64,000 bases of DNA from Stereocaulon alpinum (taxonomy: Eukaryota > Ascomycota > Lecanoromycetes > Lecanorales > Stereocaulaceae). The notes below the pieces were generated by a model that was not told the origin of the DNA, searched no databases, and was given only the letters and a program-made list of their open reading frames with translations. Numbering within the stretch: position 1 is the first letter of the stretch; the number at the start of each line of letters is the position of its first letter. Positions 9,517-21,098 of the stretch are shown one piece after another. Location: the NCBI GenBank assembly GCA_018257865.1, contig JAEUBA010000027.1:62001-126000 (forward strand), written 5' to 3'. Position numbers and translations under genes: made by a program.

Positions 9517-11121
9517 TTACAATTCATCTTTGTACTCCTCCTGACTCCCCTCATAATCCTCTCCATCACCATCACCATCATAACCTCCGTCGCGCTCATA
9601 GCCCCCTTCCTCCCCACCATCACCAGCACCAGCACCAGCACCAGCACCAGCACCATCATCTTCATCCTCATCAACAACGCCCCTCAACTCTCTCACACCA
9701 TCAACCTCAAAGACTTCTAACCGCCATCCCTTCCCATCAGCCACGCCCTCCAATTTCCTCCTCGCCGCCTCGACGACTCCAGGTTCAAGGCCCATCTTCT
9801 TCAATTCTTTATCACCAAGTCTCTTAATCGTCCCCCCCTTCTCCCTAGCCTCCTGCGCAACAAGCGTAATGATGTTTACTTCCTCTTGCCCACCATGCCC
9901 ACCATGTCCATGACTCCCCGGCTGCACATCCTTGGGCATCTCCAATCTCTTCCCATCTTTCCCAACAAGTTTCATCCCGCCAACTTCGATCCCACCAACG
10001 ACAGGTCTCCCGCCTACATTCTCGTTACCTCCAACGAGCTTCCTTTCAGCTTCTCGTGCTTTCCGTGATTCCCACTCGCTGATCTCAGCTTCAGGAACAA
10101 CCTCGCGACAAATGATCCCCGCTGCCTTCTCCTCCCTTGGCGGTAGGAAAGCAACGTCGTTACAAAGCCGCGGCGTATACACAATCATCAGATAACTACA
10201 CGTGCTAACTTCCTTGATCCACCCAATGCGATCCGCGCTCTGCGGATGACAATGGAATTGAATCTCCACCCGTCTCGGACTCCCGGTCAAATCGCACGTC
10301 GTCCCTCCACTCAATTTCTGACTCAAGTACCTCGAACTCGGCGTCCCTTTCGCCTGAATCTCTGTAGTCTTTCCTTCCTCGCCGTGCTCAGGCGGTAGTC
10401 CAGCCTCTTTGTCCCCACTCGTACCATCAATAGCGAATTTATTCTTCACCTCGCCGAACTTGCCTAGCACATAACTCGGTGTTCCCGGATCTTCTACGGG
10501 TGGGAAGATAGGCGTGCTTTTTCCTGGCGGTAATTGGTGGAATTGCTTGACGTGGGTGTTGTAGCAGAAACTGTAGGACCACCAGCCGGAGATGAAGTAG
10601 AGACATGATCCTGACATTGATTTCAGGAGGTCGTAGCCGCGATCTGTGGCGCGGGCTAGTTCGGCTGCTTCTTCGGCGGCGGCTTGGGCGTGCGTGGTTG
10701 TGTTTCTCGAGGGAGGGGGGACATGGGGGATTGAGCAGAGGTAGGGGCGGTTGTCGAGGATCATTTGTTCGTAGAATTCGGGTGGTGGGTCATTCTCGTT
10801 TGGGGGATAGGGAGAGTCTGGTTGCTGCCGCCGTTGGGAGAGCTCCGCGGCTGGGGTGGGGTCCGTGGACGCATCCTGGGAGTCTGTGGAGGTTGTGGAG
10901 GAGAGGGAGGATGCGTATGCTATTTGCGATTCGGCGTCTTTGTCTGATATGAAGGTGTCTGAGAAGATGACTTCGAACTGCCGCAAGTTAGTGAATGCGT
11001 TGGTCTCGTGCGATTGGGAGCTTACCTGTGGGTATGCGAGAAGGTCATCATTAACGCTGAATATATGGGGGCTTCCGTATGCTGCACTGGCAGCTGCCAG
11101 CCATATCACTTTGCGCTTCAT
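9517..11121 (-). CDS. YOS9: OS-9/Yos9-like ER lectin with KDEL tail
   Basis: Yos9 binds trimmed N-glycans on misfolded ER proteins and hands them to the Hrd1 ubiquitin ligase. A signal peptide (MKRKVIWLAAASAAYGSPH) is followed by an MRH domain: SGSCLYFISGWWSYSFCYNT, then STCSYLMIVYTPRLC. The C-terminus is KDEL, an ER-retrieval signal. Bases 10978-11025 form a 48-nt intron (GTAAGC...CACTAAC...GCAG) that is a multiple of three and has no stop. Splicing gives 518 residues and retention 534. The acidic C-terminal tail holds a GAGAGAGAG run from a hexanucleotide repeat. The promoter is shared with JAC1, 212 bp away and divergent. Confidence 0.9.
   Translation of the reverse strand: MKRKVIWLAAASAAYGSPHIFSVNDDLLAYPQVSSQSHETNAFTNLRQFEVIFSDTFISDKDAESQIAYASSLSSTTSTDSQDASTDPTPAAELSQRRQQPDSPYPPNENDPPPEFYEQMILDNRPYLCSIPHVPPPSRNTTTHAQAAAEEAAELARATDRGYDLLKSMSGSCLYFISGWWSYSFCYNTHVKQFHQLPPGKSTPIFPPVEDPGTPSYVLGKFGEVKNKFAIDGTSGDKEAGLPPEHGEEGKTTEIQAKGTPSSRYLSQKLSGGTTCDLTGSPRRVEIQFHCHPQSADRIGWIKEVSTCSYLMIVYTPRLCNDVAFLPPREEKAAGIICREVVPEAEISEWESRKAREAERKLVGGNENVGGRPVVGGIEVGGMKLVGKDGKRLEMPKDVQPGSHGHGGHGGQEEVNIITLVAQEAREKGGTIKRLGDKELKKMGLEPGVVEAARRKLEGVADGKGWRLEVFEVDGVRELRGVVDEDEDDGAGAGAGAGAGDGGEEGGYERDGGYDGDGDGEDYEGSQEEYKDEL
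9621..9653 (+). repeat. Hexanucleotide microsatellite (CACCAG)n in YOS9
   Basis: About 5.5 perfect copies of CACCAG, read on the minus strand as an alternating Gly-Ala run in the acidic tail of the Yos9-like protein. Copy number could vary without shifting frame. Confidence 0.9.
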
Positions 11122-11333
11122 GGTCCCAGTGCACTGTACAAGGGTTGTTATTGAGAGGCTGAAGGTGGCATTAACGGCATTAGCCGGTTTGACAGCTCTT
11201 TGATAGGGCTAGCTCGGGCCAACCCTAATCGTTGGTACTTTCGTCCGTTACTTCGTTCTTGCTACTATTGATCAACAAATACATGTTCTTACTTTGTCCT
11301 GTCTCTGTTTCAGTCGAACACCAATTGGACGCG

Positions 11334-12098
11334 ATGGCAATAAGTCCGCTATCCCGCAATAGCGGCCGTTTCTTCTCAGCCTTCCAGCGCTACATCTCAC
11401 TCTCGTCCACCTCCCCACGTCATATCCACACCCTTCCACAATCACAAGCACGAGCACGATCGACGCAGTATCCCCACAAGTACCTCCGCCAATCCACTAC
11501 ACAAAAACGCAACGCAACAACCGCCTCAGCTTCCGCCCCAGCCACCCACCAAGAGCCCGACACTCCAGTATTCTACAACCTCTTCCCCCTCACCCTCCCC
11601 ACCGGCCCCCCACCGCAGGGTCCCTTCGTAATAGACCCAAAAGCCCTCCGAAAAGAATTCCTCCAACTCCAAGCCCGCGCCCACCCAGACCGCCACACAG
11701 GCCACAACAAATCCCGCGCAGAAGGAACAAGCGCCCTGATAAACGAAGCCTACAAAACGCTCCAGAACCCCCTCCTACGCGCGCAATACCTCCTCTCGCT
11801 ACGCGGGATCGACGTCGCAGAAGACGAGCGGTTGAAAGTTGAGGATCCAGAGCTGTTAATGGAAGTGTTGGAGGTACGGGAGAAGATTGAGGCAGCACAG
11901 GAGGAGGGGGAGTTGGAGGGGTTGAAGGTGGTGAATGAGGGGCGGATTGGGGAGAGTGAGAGGGTGCTTGAGGGGTGTTTTTCCAGGGAGGATATTGAGG
12001 GGGCGAAGGGGGAGGCCGTTAGGTTGAGGTATTGGGTTAATATCAAGGAGAGTTTGGATGGGTGGGAGAGGGGGAAGCCGGTTGTGATTGTGCATTGA
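11334..12098 (+). CDS. JAC1: Mitochondrial Fe-S cluster J-protein co-chaperone Jac1/HscB
   Basis: Jac1 delivers the scaffold Isu1 to mitochondrial Hsp70 for Fe-S cluster transfer. I chose the ATG at 11334 (254 residues) because it starts MAISPLSRNSGRFFSAFQR, an Arg/Ser-rich mitochondrial presequence; the frame is open to 11232 with a hydrophobic, less likely start. A J domain begins at FYNLFPLTLP and contains the invariant HPD in LQARAHPDRHTG. The C-terminal HscB-type three-helix domain has LLMEVLEVREKIEAA and LRYWVNIKESLDGWE, used to bind the scaffold. It is divergent from YOS9 and convergent with pirin. A shift in codon use within the ORF (C-rich first half, G-rich second half) is noticeable. 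Confidence 0.92.
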   Translation: MAISPLSRNSGRFFSAFQRYISLSSTSPRHIHTLPQSQARARSTQYPHKYLRQSTTQKRNATTASASAPATHQEPDTPVFYNLFPLTLPTGPPPQGPFVIDPKALRKEFLQLQARAHPDRHTGHNKSRAEGTSALINEAYKTLQNPLLRAQYLLSLRGIDVAEDERLKVEDPELLMEVLEVREKIEAAQEEGELEGLKVVNEGRIGESERVLEGCFSREDIEGAKGEAVRLRYWVNIKESLDGWERGKPVVIVH

Positions 12099-12312
12099 AT
12101 ATTCAACGACAGATAGAGAAGGCTTGACGTCTCGGTAGTATGTGACATGTTGGAGACATTTTCATGCACTGGTTTGGTTGTTGATGCGATCTTCCAGAGA
12201 GCTATTGTCTATGTACAATTGCCATTTAGCTATCTAAAATCTGATATCAATCCCGATTGAAACCCTTCCCATAACGCCTTCATGTAACATGACTCCGCAG
12301 GTATATTGTGGC

Positions 12313-13221
12313 TTAGTGAACCATGCTCTTCCCAATCTCACTCTGCCAGCCCTTCGCCCTCTCAAAACCATTGGAATGGCTTTGGTAATCAAGCATAGCT
12401 TGGTAGACTTCTTCCTGGCTAGTCAGCACGAATGGTCCGTATTGCACAACTTTCTGGTCCAATGGGAGTCCGGCAACAAGTAGGAATTGCCCATCCTCTG
12501 TCGCGTCCTTTGCGACCTCAGCGCTGACTGAGTCGCCCTTCTGCTCGAAAACAACATTGTGGTATTGGCTGACCGTTGTTTGATCTTCGCCAACTCCAAA
12601 CGTCGTAGAGCCCTTGAGGGTGTAGGCAAAAGCATTCCATCCGACTGGTAATGGTTGCGTGACTTTTCCACCAGGCTTTATCGCGACATCGAAGATCCAT
12701 ACCGGTGTATAAGCCAGCTCTTGCACTGAATCTGTCCCGTGCGACTGTCCAGATATGATCTTGATAGTAACGTTCCCATCGTCGACCTTGATCTCTGGTA
12801 TTTCCGCCGCCCTGAGGTCTCGATATCTCGGCTCACAAGCCTTCAACTTCTCCGGCAAATCAACCCATAGCTGCATCCCTACATTAGCGCTCCCATCCTT
12901 ATTCTGCCTCGGCATCTCCGCATGCATGATCCCTTTTCCGGCCGTCATGAACTGTAGATCGCCCGTCTCAATTGTGCCCTTGTTACCCGCGAAATCCTCG
13001 TGATCGACCGCCCCTTTCAGTAGGTATGTGATGGTCTCTTGGCCGCGGTGAGGGTGGTCAGGGAAGCCGGCGCCTGGGGATATTGTAAAGTGGTCGAGCA
13101 TTAAGAAGGGGGAGAAGTTGCGAAGTTTCGGCGTGCCAATGGACCGTCGTACCCGTGCACCGGCACCCTCTGACTGCTCAATGGCCAGAAAAGCCTGGCG
13201 TATACCCCGCGATACTGTCAT
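12313..13221 (-). CDS. Pirin-family cupin protein
   Basis: Pirins are bicupin nuclear iron proteins; some members act as quercetinases or transcription cofactors. The frame of 302 residues starts at the ATG at 13221. The N-terminal cupin has the metal ligands H56 and H58 (FPDHPHRGQETITYLLKGA) and H100/E102 (GKGIMHAEMP), all intact. The second cupin covers about residues 170-260 (YTPVWIFDVAIKPGG). A TATAAAA element lies about 130 bases upstream on the minus strand. The 3' end faces JAC1 across 214 bp. The family assignment is firm but the role in this organism is not known. Confidence 0.93.
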   Translation of the reverse strand: MTVSRGIRQAFLAIEQSEGAGARVRRSIGTPKLRNFSPFLMLDHFTISPGAGFPDHPHRGQETITYLLKGAVDHEDFAGNKGTIETGDLQFMTAGKGIMHAEMPRQNKDGSANVGMQLWVDLPEKLKACEPRYRDLRAAEIPEIKVDDGNVTIKIISGQSHGTDSVQELAYTPVWIFDVAIKPGGKVTQPLPVGWNAFAYTLKGSTTFGVGEDQTTVSQYHNVVFEQKGDSVSAEVAKDATEDGQFLLVAGLPLDQKVVQYGPFVLTSQEEVYQAMLDYQSHSNGFERAKGWQSEIGKSMVH

Positions 13222-13979
13222 ATTTGCTGGTTTGCTGGGAGCAAAAAATGTGGGTGGTACGAGTGGTATCCCGAAGAAGGAAGTGGTAGGCCTTGGTGCT
13301 GGTGAGTTCGAGGAGTTGTGTGCTGTGGGGAAGAAGCCCGTTAATTGGAGCAGATTTTATAGAGTTAGACCAAACGGAAGTGGTGTAGAAGAGGACCGCA
13401 GCTGTACAGATGATGAAACTTGAAAGGAGAAGCTTCATAGAACCATAGGAGAAGGATGAGATTTATAGGATTTTGAGAATTGCTCGAAGGTTCTCTTCAA
13501 GCTTGTGGTATGACAAGAAGAGAGCGTGTAGTAGGAGATACGATTAGAAAGGAAATGCCAATGATTTGGCAACTTCGTCCAATGCTGACCAGCAATGTGT
13601 CACGTGTATGAAGAGCGATTGATATTAATTGTGTAAGGATTATGTCGTTTATCGTGGATTACCAATAAAGTCGTAAGCATGCCCAAGCAGATGTGGCGGC
13701 AGTTTCTCGGCAAATGTCGCCGGCAAAGTTGCCCTGTGACAGCCTTACAAGAGATCCCAGAGCATGCTGTGAAAGCTGTCATGATTCACAATTATCGAGT
13801 CAGTATAGACGTTGTTCTCATTTCAGAATGCTGATAAGACTACCGTATCCTTTGCAATGTTATTTAGTACACAAGTAACCCTGATACTATGTACAATGCT
13901 TGGTCGACCTCCTTCATTAGTCCAATTATGCACTTCCTTCCAACCACCTCCAAGCATTAAGAGGTGTCAAGCCTGTCCT
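13222..13979. other. Pirin promoter and SLA1 3' flank
   Basis: The minus-strand frame at 13178-13438 overlaps the pirin start in another frame and has no recognisable motif beyond a hydrophobic start, so it is not called. The rest is non-coding as far as I can see. Confidence 0.45.
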
Positions 13980-16900
13980 TTAGAAACCAAAGGGATTCGA
14001 AGGTGCTAGAAACGAATGATCAGCATATGCTTACAATGAACTTTGTTTGACTGTACTCACTGGCTGCTGATAGATTTGCGCGCCCAGTCTTCTGAGGCAC
14101 CAACTTGTTCGGCGTGGTCCCAAATCTGACCGGAGGGGCCGGACCGGTTTTTTGAGGTTGCAGTGGGGCAATCGTAGGCGGCTGCTGAGGCATTGGCGGC
14201 ATTGGTGGCATTGGTGGCGGCGGCTGGCCAAAACCGGGTCTAGAGAATCCATTCACACTAGTCTGTTGAGGCTGCAACGCTGGAGGTAAGACGGAATTGA
14301 TACCAGTTTGCTGCGGCTGCAGCGAAGGTTGATATTGGGCTTGATAACCTGTAACTTGCGGCTGTAGGAAACCGGGTGTCTGTTGTTGTCCTCGTGGGTC
14401 TGCAAAAGGGCTTCCGGCTTGTGCACCATTAATGTACGGGTTTTGTACATTTTGCAATCCTGTCTGTTGTGGAGGCATGAATTGTTGCCCAAAACCCGTC
14501 TGCTGGGGAGGAATTCCATTGCCAAATTGATTGAAGCTTTGGTTCTGCTGTCCAAAGCCGGTGGGTTGAGGCTGCATCTGCTGTCCGAAGCCTGTTTGCT
14601 GAGGCTGCAGTTGCGATTGGCCAAAGCGCTGATGCTGATTATATTGCTGCTGCTGGAGCCTCTGCTGATTCAGGTCATTCAGACTTTGACCGGGAGGCGC
14701 AATTTGCTGCTGAAGATGACTCTGTGGTTGATACCCTGTCAGCTGCGGCTGCAATGGAGGTGGACCGAAATTGTTATTCTGTGGTTGAGTCTGCGGTGCT
14801 GACAGAGGCCTGACTGGTGGTGGAGGCATCAATGCGCCGGATTGGGTTTGCTGCGGAGCTTGAGGCCGTTGCCGTGGAGGTGCAATTTGTTGTGACTGCA
14901 TTTGGTTTTGGTAGGTCTGCTGATTCTGCTGCTGAATGCCAAAAGCCTGTTGGGGATTTTGCTGCTGGAATTGGGCGCCCGTCGGCTGTTGTCCAAGTTG
15001 TGAGAAGAATGATGGATTGGCTCCAGTAGGCTGCTGCTGCATGGGTTGCTGTTGCAGTTGTTGCTGCGCTTGCTGCTGCGGCATTGCCTGTTGCGCTGGA
15101 GCTTGCGGTGGCTGCTTGATGTATGTTGGTGCAGCTGGTTGAACAGAGGTGTTTTGTGCTGGTGTAGGTTGAAGTGGCGGTGACAGCAGTGAGAGATCCA
15201 ACAAGGAGCCTGTCAATGTTGGCTGCTGGGGAGGGGCACTTGCAGTGGGCGGAGGCGCTTCTGCTGGTTTGGGAGCAGGCTGTGGTGCTGGCTGTTTCGA
15301 CGGTTTGACGTCCCACGCATCGTCATCGAAGCCCCTGGTGTTTTTGTCAAGTGGTGCTGGCACTTGAGCCAAAGGTGTCTCCGTGCGGTCTTTAGCCTTA
15401 TTCTCACCACTTTCCTTTTGTTTCAGCATACTAGCGTCAACAACGTCATTATTTTGCACTGCGGGTGCTGGGCGGCCTTTGCGGGTGTTATTCATTAGAG
15501 CACCGCCAGGTCCTGAAAAGAGCCCTCCGCTCGCGCTGTCCGGAGATGAGATACCTTTAATCACATCAGCACTACCGCCACCCGGTCAACTGAACCCGGT
15601 CGAGCTCAACTTACCTGTACGACCAAACTTGGTGTCTAAATATTTCATCACTCGTAGGATATCGCCTTCTTTAAGACCCAAGGTCCGCAGCACCGCAGGC
15701 GTAATATCCGCAAGCACATTCTCGTCCATTGAATCTTTCGTAAAATTGAACGCATATCTTTCGCATTGGTAGGGGCTGACTCCAGCTTTCAAAAAGAAGT
15801 CAAACCAGTCGTACTCCGGACCTTCAGGCTTGGGCGACTTCGCCTGCTCAATTGTTGCTCCTGTTTTTGGTGCTTGGGCGGCTTGGGGCTTTTTACCATC
15901 CTTTGCTGACTGCGTACTCTTGCGTCGGATATCTGCCAAAGGCTTGTCGTCGTCCAAAGATACTCCTGTGACCCTCTCAACGTATTCGAGGTCTTCCATG
16001 GCCATTTTGGTAACAGGCACTGCAATCTTAACCCCATTGAGTTTGTGCAGGTGAATCTTATTGTCCTTTAACCCAATGAACTCCGCTTCAACTTTGAAAG
16101 ATCCGGACCGATCTGTCCACGTTCTCGTCTTGGACATGTCTGGTTCTGGTTCGAGAATGAGCAGTGTACTTCCTCAAAGGAATACGTAACTTACTTGTCT
16201 TTGAACTCGAGGATGATCTTCCATGCTTGCTGTCTTTCTTGTTTCGCTGTGAAAATCGGTTACTATAGTCCCCACGAGCCATACTACTACTCCTTTCGGG
16301 GAGCTTCAAGCCTGGGCCTACCTCTGAGCCCTTTGTTTCTCCTCCATTCTGTCCCTTTGAGCCTTTGGCAGCTTCCCTCGCCAGCCTCTCCTCTTCTTTC
16401 CTGTTTTGCTCTACTATTGATTTGGCGGCATCAAGGCCAGAGCTGGATCGTGGCGGAGGTAGGATTCCTGTTATCTCAACATAGCTGCTGGGCACTACAC
16501 CCTCCTTTCCGTTCTTTATTCGTTTCACCATCCACCATTCCTCACTCTTCGTGTCGTCGATAACAATAACTTCGTCCTCGGCAGCGACCGTCACTTCGTC
16601 GTCACCCTGAGCCATGAAATCATATAACATTTTGCCTTTCTTTTGCCCGCCTCCACCAGTGGCTGCCGCATACACTTCTCGTAGCCCTCCGCCCCTGGAG
16701 GCGCCAGCTATTTCGCCAAGCGCGGCCACAATTTCATGCGCTGTGTCCTTGGCACCAGCATGAAAGTCAATGCTCTTACTGGGTCTTACTAACTCCATGA
16801 AGACGTGCTTGCCTTCAATCGAGTAGTGCGTAAGTTTTTCGGCAGTCCACTCTTGCTGTGGCCCATCGCGTGACTTTTCAGGTGCGATCATGATGACTCC

Positions 16901-17878
16901 TGTCGCTGAATTGAGACCGAGGGTGGTGGGCAGCTTTTTGTTTTTGCCCATAGCAGACACCACCTCGCTGACGTTGTAGAGGTGAAAACCACCGTTGCTG
17001 ACCTGCGGCTGATAGTCGTCAAAATTTCGAGAAACTGCTCGGTTGTATGGCGGTGAAGCGGCTACTCCTGGAGAGTCAGGAGTTCGAGGTGAGGCATATT
17101 GGGTCGGGGGTGGGGAGAGCTGTTGTGATGGGGGGCGCTGAGGGAGCGACGGCGCCGGAGTCTCTTCTTCAGAGTCTTCTGGTGTGAATTGTTGTCTTCG
17201 AGGCGGTAGGCTGACGCTAGTCGGTCCGGAGCTTGTGGATGGTGACTTTTGGTGCATTATCCCTGCCATTGCAGCTGCCGGTCCACTACGTGCCCCTCGG
17301 ACCGGACTTGAGGGCTGTTCAGGCTCTATATCCCGTTCTGAGGTCTGTGGAGACAACGCTGCTGGTGGAGACTTCAGCTCAGCTTTACCTGTGATCTCGA
17401 TGTAGTTCGCAGGCGCGAAGCCAAATTCGCCATCTAAACCTACCAACGTCCATTCTGGGTCGGAGGTGTTGTCATAGACCTGGAGGACCGCATCTTCCGA
17501 GAAGGAGAGCTCCTCATCCGTCTGCCGGCTATAGTCATAGAGTGCTTTGGCATAGTGGGTGGGTTGTGCCTAAATAAGGCATCTGTCAGCGTCAGAGTAG
17601 ATGGTAGAATAGGTCTTCTGGCAGCGAGAGAATCCAGCTTGCTATTGGTGCCATTTATTGGGAGATAAGACAGCACTGACCTCTTCGACGTAGTTGTAGG
17701 GAATCAAGCCAATAGGCTCCTCTTCATCCTCGCTAGGTGCCCTCTTCTTGGCTTTCCACCAGTCATCCTCAGTATTCTTCTCGATAACGTAGATCAGCTC
17801 CCCTTCTTGTATGGCAAGCTCGTTGTCGGCTTGAGGGACATAGTCGTAAAGCGCGGTACAGATGGAGATGAAGACCAT
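13980..17878 (-). CDS. SLA1: Endocytic actin-patch adaptor Sla1
   Basis: Sla1 couples cargo, clathrin coat and Arp2/3-driven actin at endocytic patches. Five exons (17878-17681, 17569-16195, 16145-15615, 15554-14061, 14005-13980) join to 1207 residues, close to yeast Sla1 (1244 from memory). Order: SH3-1 (residues 1-66), SH3-2 (AKALYDYSRQTDEELSF), SH3-3 (KGKMLYDFMAQGDDE), SHD1 (KTRTWTDRSGSFKVEAEFIG), SHD2/SAM-like (EYDWFDFFLKAGVSPYQCER), then a Gln/Pro-rich tail with many LxxQxTG motifs. These match the Ark1/Prk1 kinase target consensus. A 26-nt last exon adds a C-terminal NPFGF, an EH-domain ligand. Introns are 111, 49, 60 and 55 nt. The apparent separate ORFs here are exons of this gene. 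Confidence 0.94.
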
Positions 17879-18801
17879 GATGAAAAGGCGTGGGAGCTCC
17901 TGTTAAGCTGGGAAGCTCTACGGCTGGAGACTTTGTGTCCTATTGTCAGCCGGCTACTCGCTGCCTACTAGCTCTGTGTGAACATCTGTGATTCATTGTC
18001 ACAGGCTCATGTCGAAGCTGTAGAGGTGTGGCCGTAGCGTGCCGCTATCCAAACATCAGTGAGTACTCGCGCTTTGGAAGGCACATCAATTACCTTGAGG
18101 TACAGATTGGCCGGCGCTAACCACGCTTGCCGGGTCTCACGGGTGTGTCCATATCAATATTGATTCAATTTCGTGGGGTTTTTGTTTCCTTTAATTACCC
18201 CTAGTCCACCGTGTCCGAGGTTCATGATAGGCTGTTTGAACTATGACTTGATCGTTCTAAAAGAGACTACTTTGTGCACACTACGAGTAGCCAACCCTCC
18301 AAGTTCAAGCAGGGTGAAACACTGCCGGACATGTCAACTGTTGTCCTTGGCCTATCTCCATGTTCGGATGCACTTTCCACCCACTGCCAATGTATATCTG
18401 CCTTTCCTGGTCCAAGCTTGAATGAACTGAAACTGACAGATACATAATTGGAATTTTAGGATTTTCCTGGACATATGCGAAGGCGTCATACGTCTCTAAC
18501 TATGTCATGTTGAGATTGACTAGCTTTTCATCATCGCCAAGATTTCGGTCCAGGTGCATGTTGCACGAATTCCGGATGCTGTGCGGGTAGAATCAGTCCA
18601 GATGCGAGTCTTTTCTGTTTCTGAGAATCCTTTATTTGGTGTCCAGCGTTAAGGCAACTGCTCGCACGTCCATCAACCACTTGTCCGCAGATTTTCTTAC
18701 AGCTGGGTCGAGGCAACCACCCTCTCATGCGTATCTCCAATTCCGAAGCCGTGAGATCAACACACTCTGAAGGCCAGATCAATTGTGTGTCCCGTTGACT
18801 T
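17879..18801. other. Spacer between SLA1 and the MFS gene
   Basis: This is the SLA1 promoter side and the 3' flank of the MFS transporter. The open frames at 18173-18421 and 18531-18878 have no family signature, and the latter partly overlaps the last exons and intron of the transporter. Confidence 0.5.
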
Positions 18802-20508
18802 CTAGTATGTGTACCGGAAACCATCCTAGTAAAGTCGTTAGCCTGTTGGTCATCTCGTGTCAACATAGTATATTTCACTTACGGTTCTCTCGATGACCTT
18901 CTTACCCTTCGTCTGCCAGCGATTGGAGATGAAGAAGTATACTGAGAATGCCAGGATAATTCCTATGATCAAAATATGGGACCTGTCAACGTGTTAGTGT
19001 TCTACCGCACTCCTGAGGTTGGGAAAGGCATACCCTATGGACACCCATATTGCCGTGAAATACCGAGGAGCCTCGTTTCGTCTAACAATGAAGCTCCCTG
19101 CGACTCCGCCAAGTCCGTTGCACGCTGTTACCGCAGCTGCTGTCACAGCTCGCTTCCATTGCCCTGTGATATTACTGGCTTGATAACTGTTAAGAGCAGC
19201 CCAGTTCGAGACGTATGCTCCGGTAGCAAGATAAGTTCCAATGTACCTGACTGTCACTTGGTCCGAGAACCCAAGCATTCCAAAGCCTGCAATAAGGCAT
19301 AGCGAATTGAATGATATAACAGGTCCTCGAAGCCGATATTTGTCACCGATGCGTGAAGATATCAACACTGGAATGACTGCATAATAATATGGTGGGGCCG
19401 ATAGCAGGATGGCTTTATTTGTTGACAAGCCCATACCATCATGGAGGATTATGGGCAGGAAGTATGAGAGAGCTGTGGAGACCAGGTTGAGAAGAAAGAA
19501 GGTGGCCGCAAAGCCATAGACCTTAAGATCGAGGAAGTGTTTCAAGACTTCAGGCCATGAGAACGGAGTTGGGACTACGTCTCCACGATCTTGTCTGCGA
19601 AATTCCGGAGTCAGCAGCACTACTTTCAAGATGTTTTATGGGTCGAAAGACAGGGTTCAGGAGTTGAAAACCTGGTCTGGCTCCTGAACAGTGCTTCATG
19701 ACTCAAATGGTGATACGAGATGGGGAAACATAGCCAGAAAGGTCGCTTACTGAATCCTCGCTACAGCCAGATTCGTCTCCGCCTCGTCCAAGAAGTAGAA
19801 GCTTTGCTGAGCGTTTTCCGGGAAGTCTACAATCCACCAATACGTGGCTATGCCAATGATACAAGCCATCGATCCTTGGAAAACATACATCCATTGCCAG
19901 CCTTTCAAGCCACCTCGACCATCGAGGTTATTGAGCCCGAAGTTGACAATGCCTCCTGTAGCCAAGACAATGACCTCCCCACACTGCAGGAACGCGAATC
20001 TGAGCTGGAGCTCTTCTCGCCGGTACCAGCTTGAGACCAGCAACGCCAAGCCCGGATACACTCCACTCATGCAGATCCCGAGAAGGACACGCATAACGGT
20101 CATCTGCTTCCATGACTGGATGAAGGCTGTGCACAGGGTGATAAGACCGAAGCCGAAGGTAATGCATGCAAAGAATATCCTTGGGCCTAGGATGCGGACA
20201 GCAATAGTAGCGGGAAGCTGGAAGCACACACTGGCAACGGTGAAGATCAGGATGGCTACCGAATACCGATTGCCTTGATCTAAATCAAGATCCTTTAACA
20301 TGCTGGTGACGGACGCACTAGAGATAACCCCACTGTCTAACAGGTCCAGGCTACATAGTAGGCCAGCAATGGTGCAAAGCCTAAGATCGACCTTCAAGCG
20401 TAGTTTCTTTTCCAGTTTAACTTGCAGATCCTCATCTTCAAGGGCGTTCGCAGACGTTGATGCACTTTTAGGTCTTGCAGAGACCAATGGTTCAAAGTGG
20501 CTCGACAT
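18802..20508 (-). CDS. MFS permease, anion:cation symporter family (Dal5-like)
   Basis: This is a plasma-membrane transporter of the major facilitator superfamily, in the fungal branch that includes Dal5 (allantoate) and Tna1 (nicotinate). The substrate cannot be told from sequence. Four exons (20508-19751, 19594-19034, 18982-18883, 18825-18802) join to 480 residues with 12 hydrophobic segments. Family motifs include LLDSGVISSASVTSML after helix 1 and RVLLGICMSGVYPGLALLVS in helix 4. The C-terminus DGFRYTY fits the GFRY ending that I recall for this family. Introns are 156, 51 and 57 nt; the last has a GCTAAC branch site and leaves a 24-nt final exon. No disabling change was seen. Confidence 0.88.
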
Positions 20509-21098
20509 TATGATGGCTGAGTCTCACCGCGTGTCAATGTAGATGAACATGAGCAGAAGCTGCAAGGACAAGAGTGGGGTCCCAAAATGACCTCAGCAAT
20601 TGAATGTATCATGAACTCATACTGCATGTTGGTCATGATAAGAATAAACCATCATGGCTTTACTTTATGCAGGCAGTATTTCTAGCTGCGGCTAATCCCG
20701 AGAAGCGACTACCTCGGGTGATCTGCAAGACGATGAAGGCGTCGAACAGCTTTCGTCCAGTAGGCAACTGTATCAATTGAGGCACGGATATACAGGAAAT
20801 GCTTCCCATACATACGATCATCTTTCTTCCGCCATGTTGTCACCGTGTTTTGTGCGACTCCGCCCAACTACTCTGTGATTGGGGTATGGGGTTATTTCGG
20901 GTGAAGGGAATCCATGTTCCACTCAACCATCCTTTCCTAAAACTTACGGCGACTTTCACCACGGACCATTTCCTCCCCTGAGCCATAATATAAGCATCAT
21001 ATTCCTATGGCTTATCAGGCGTAGCATCCACTTATACATAGGCAACCCGGCCTCCACCTGATCTGTGGTCATTACACCCAGAGCATAGTACTTCAACA
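20509..21098. other. Divergent promoter region
   Basis: About 590 bases lie between the MFS gene (minus) and the uncharacterised plus-strand gene. No further gene was seen. Confidence 0.5.

Noticed and set aside
9483..9827. Plus-strand ORF rich in His/Gln
   Set aside because: It is the antisense of the acidic, repeat-bearing tail of the Yos9-like gene; low complexity keeps all frames open.
13178..13438. 86-residue ORF with a hydrophobic start upstream of pirin
   Set aside because: It overlaps the pirin start in another frame and no splice join makes it part of pirin; it is probably leader sequence.
14020..17878. Four or five separate minus-strand genes
   Set aside because: Splice sites with correct phase join them into one Sla1 with its domains in the family's fixed order.
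18531..18878. 115-residue minus-strand ORF
   Set aside because: It overlaps the end of the MFS gene in another frame; splice signals put the last transporter exons and intron here.
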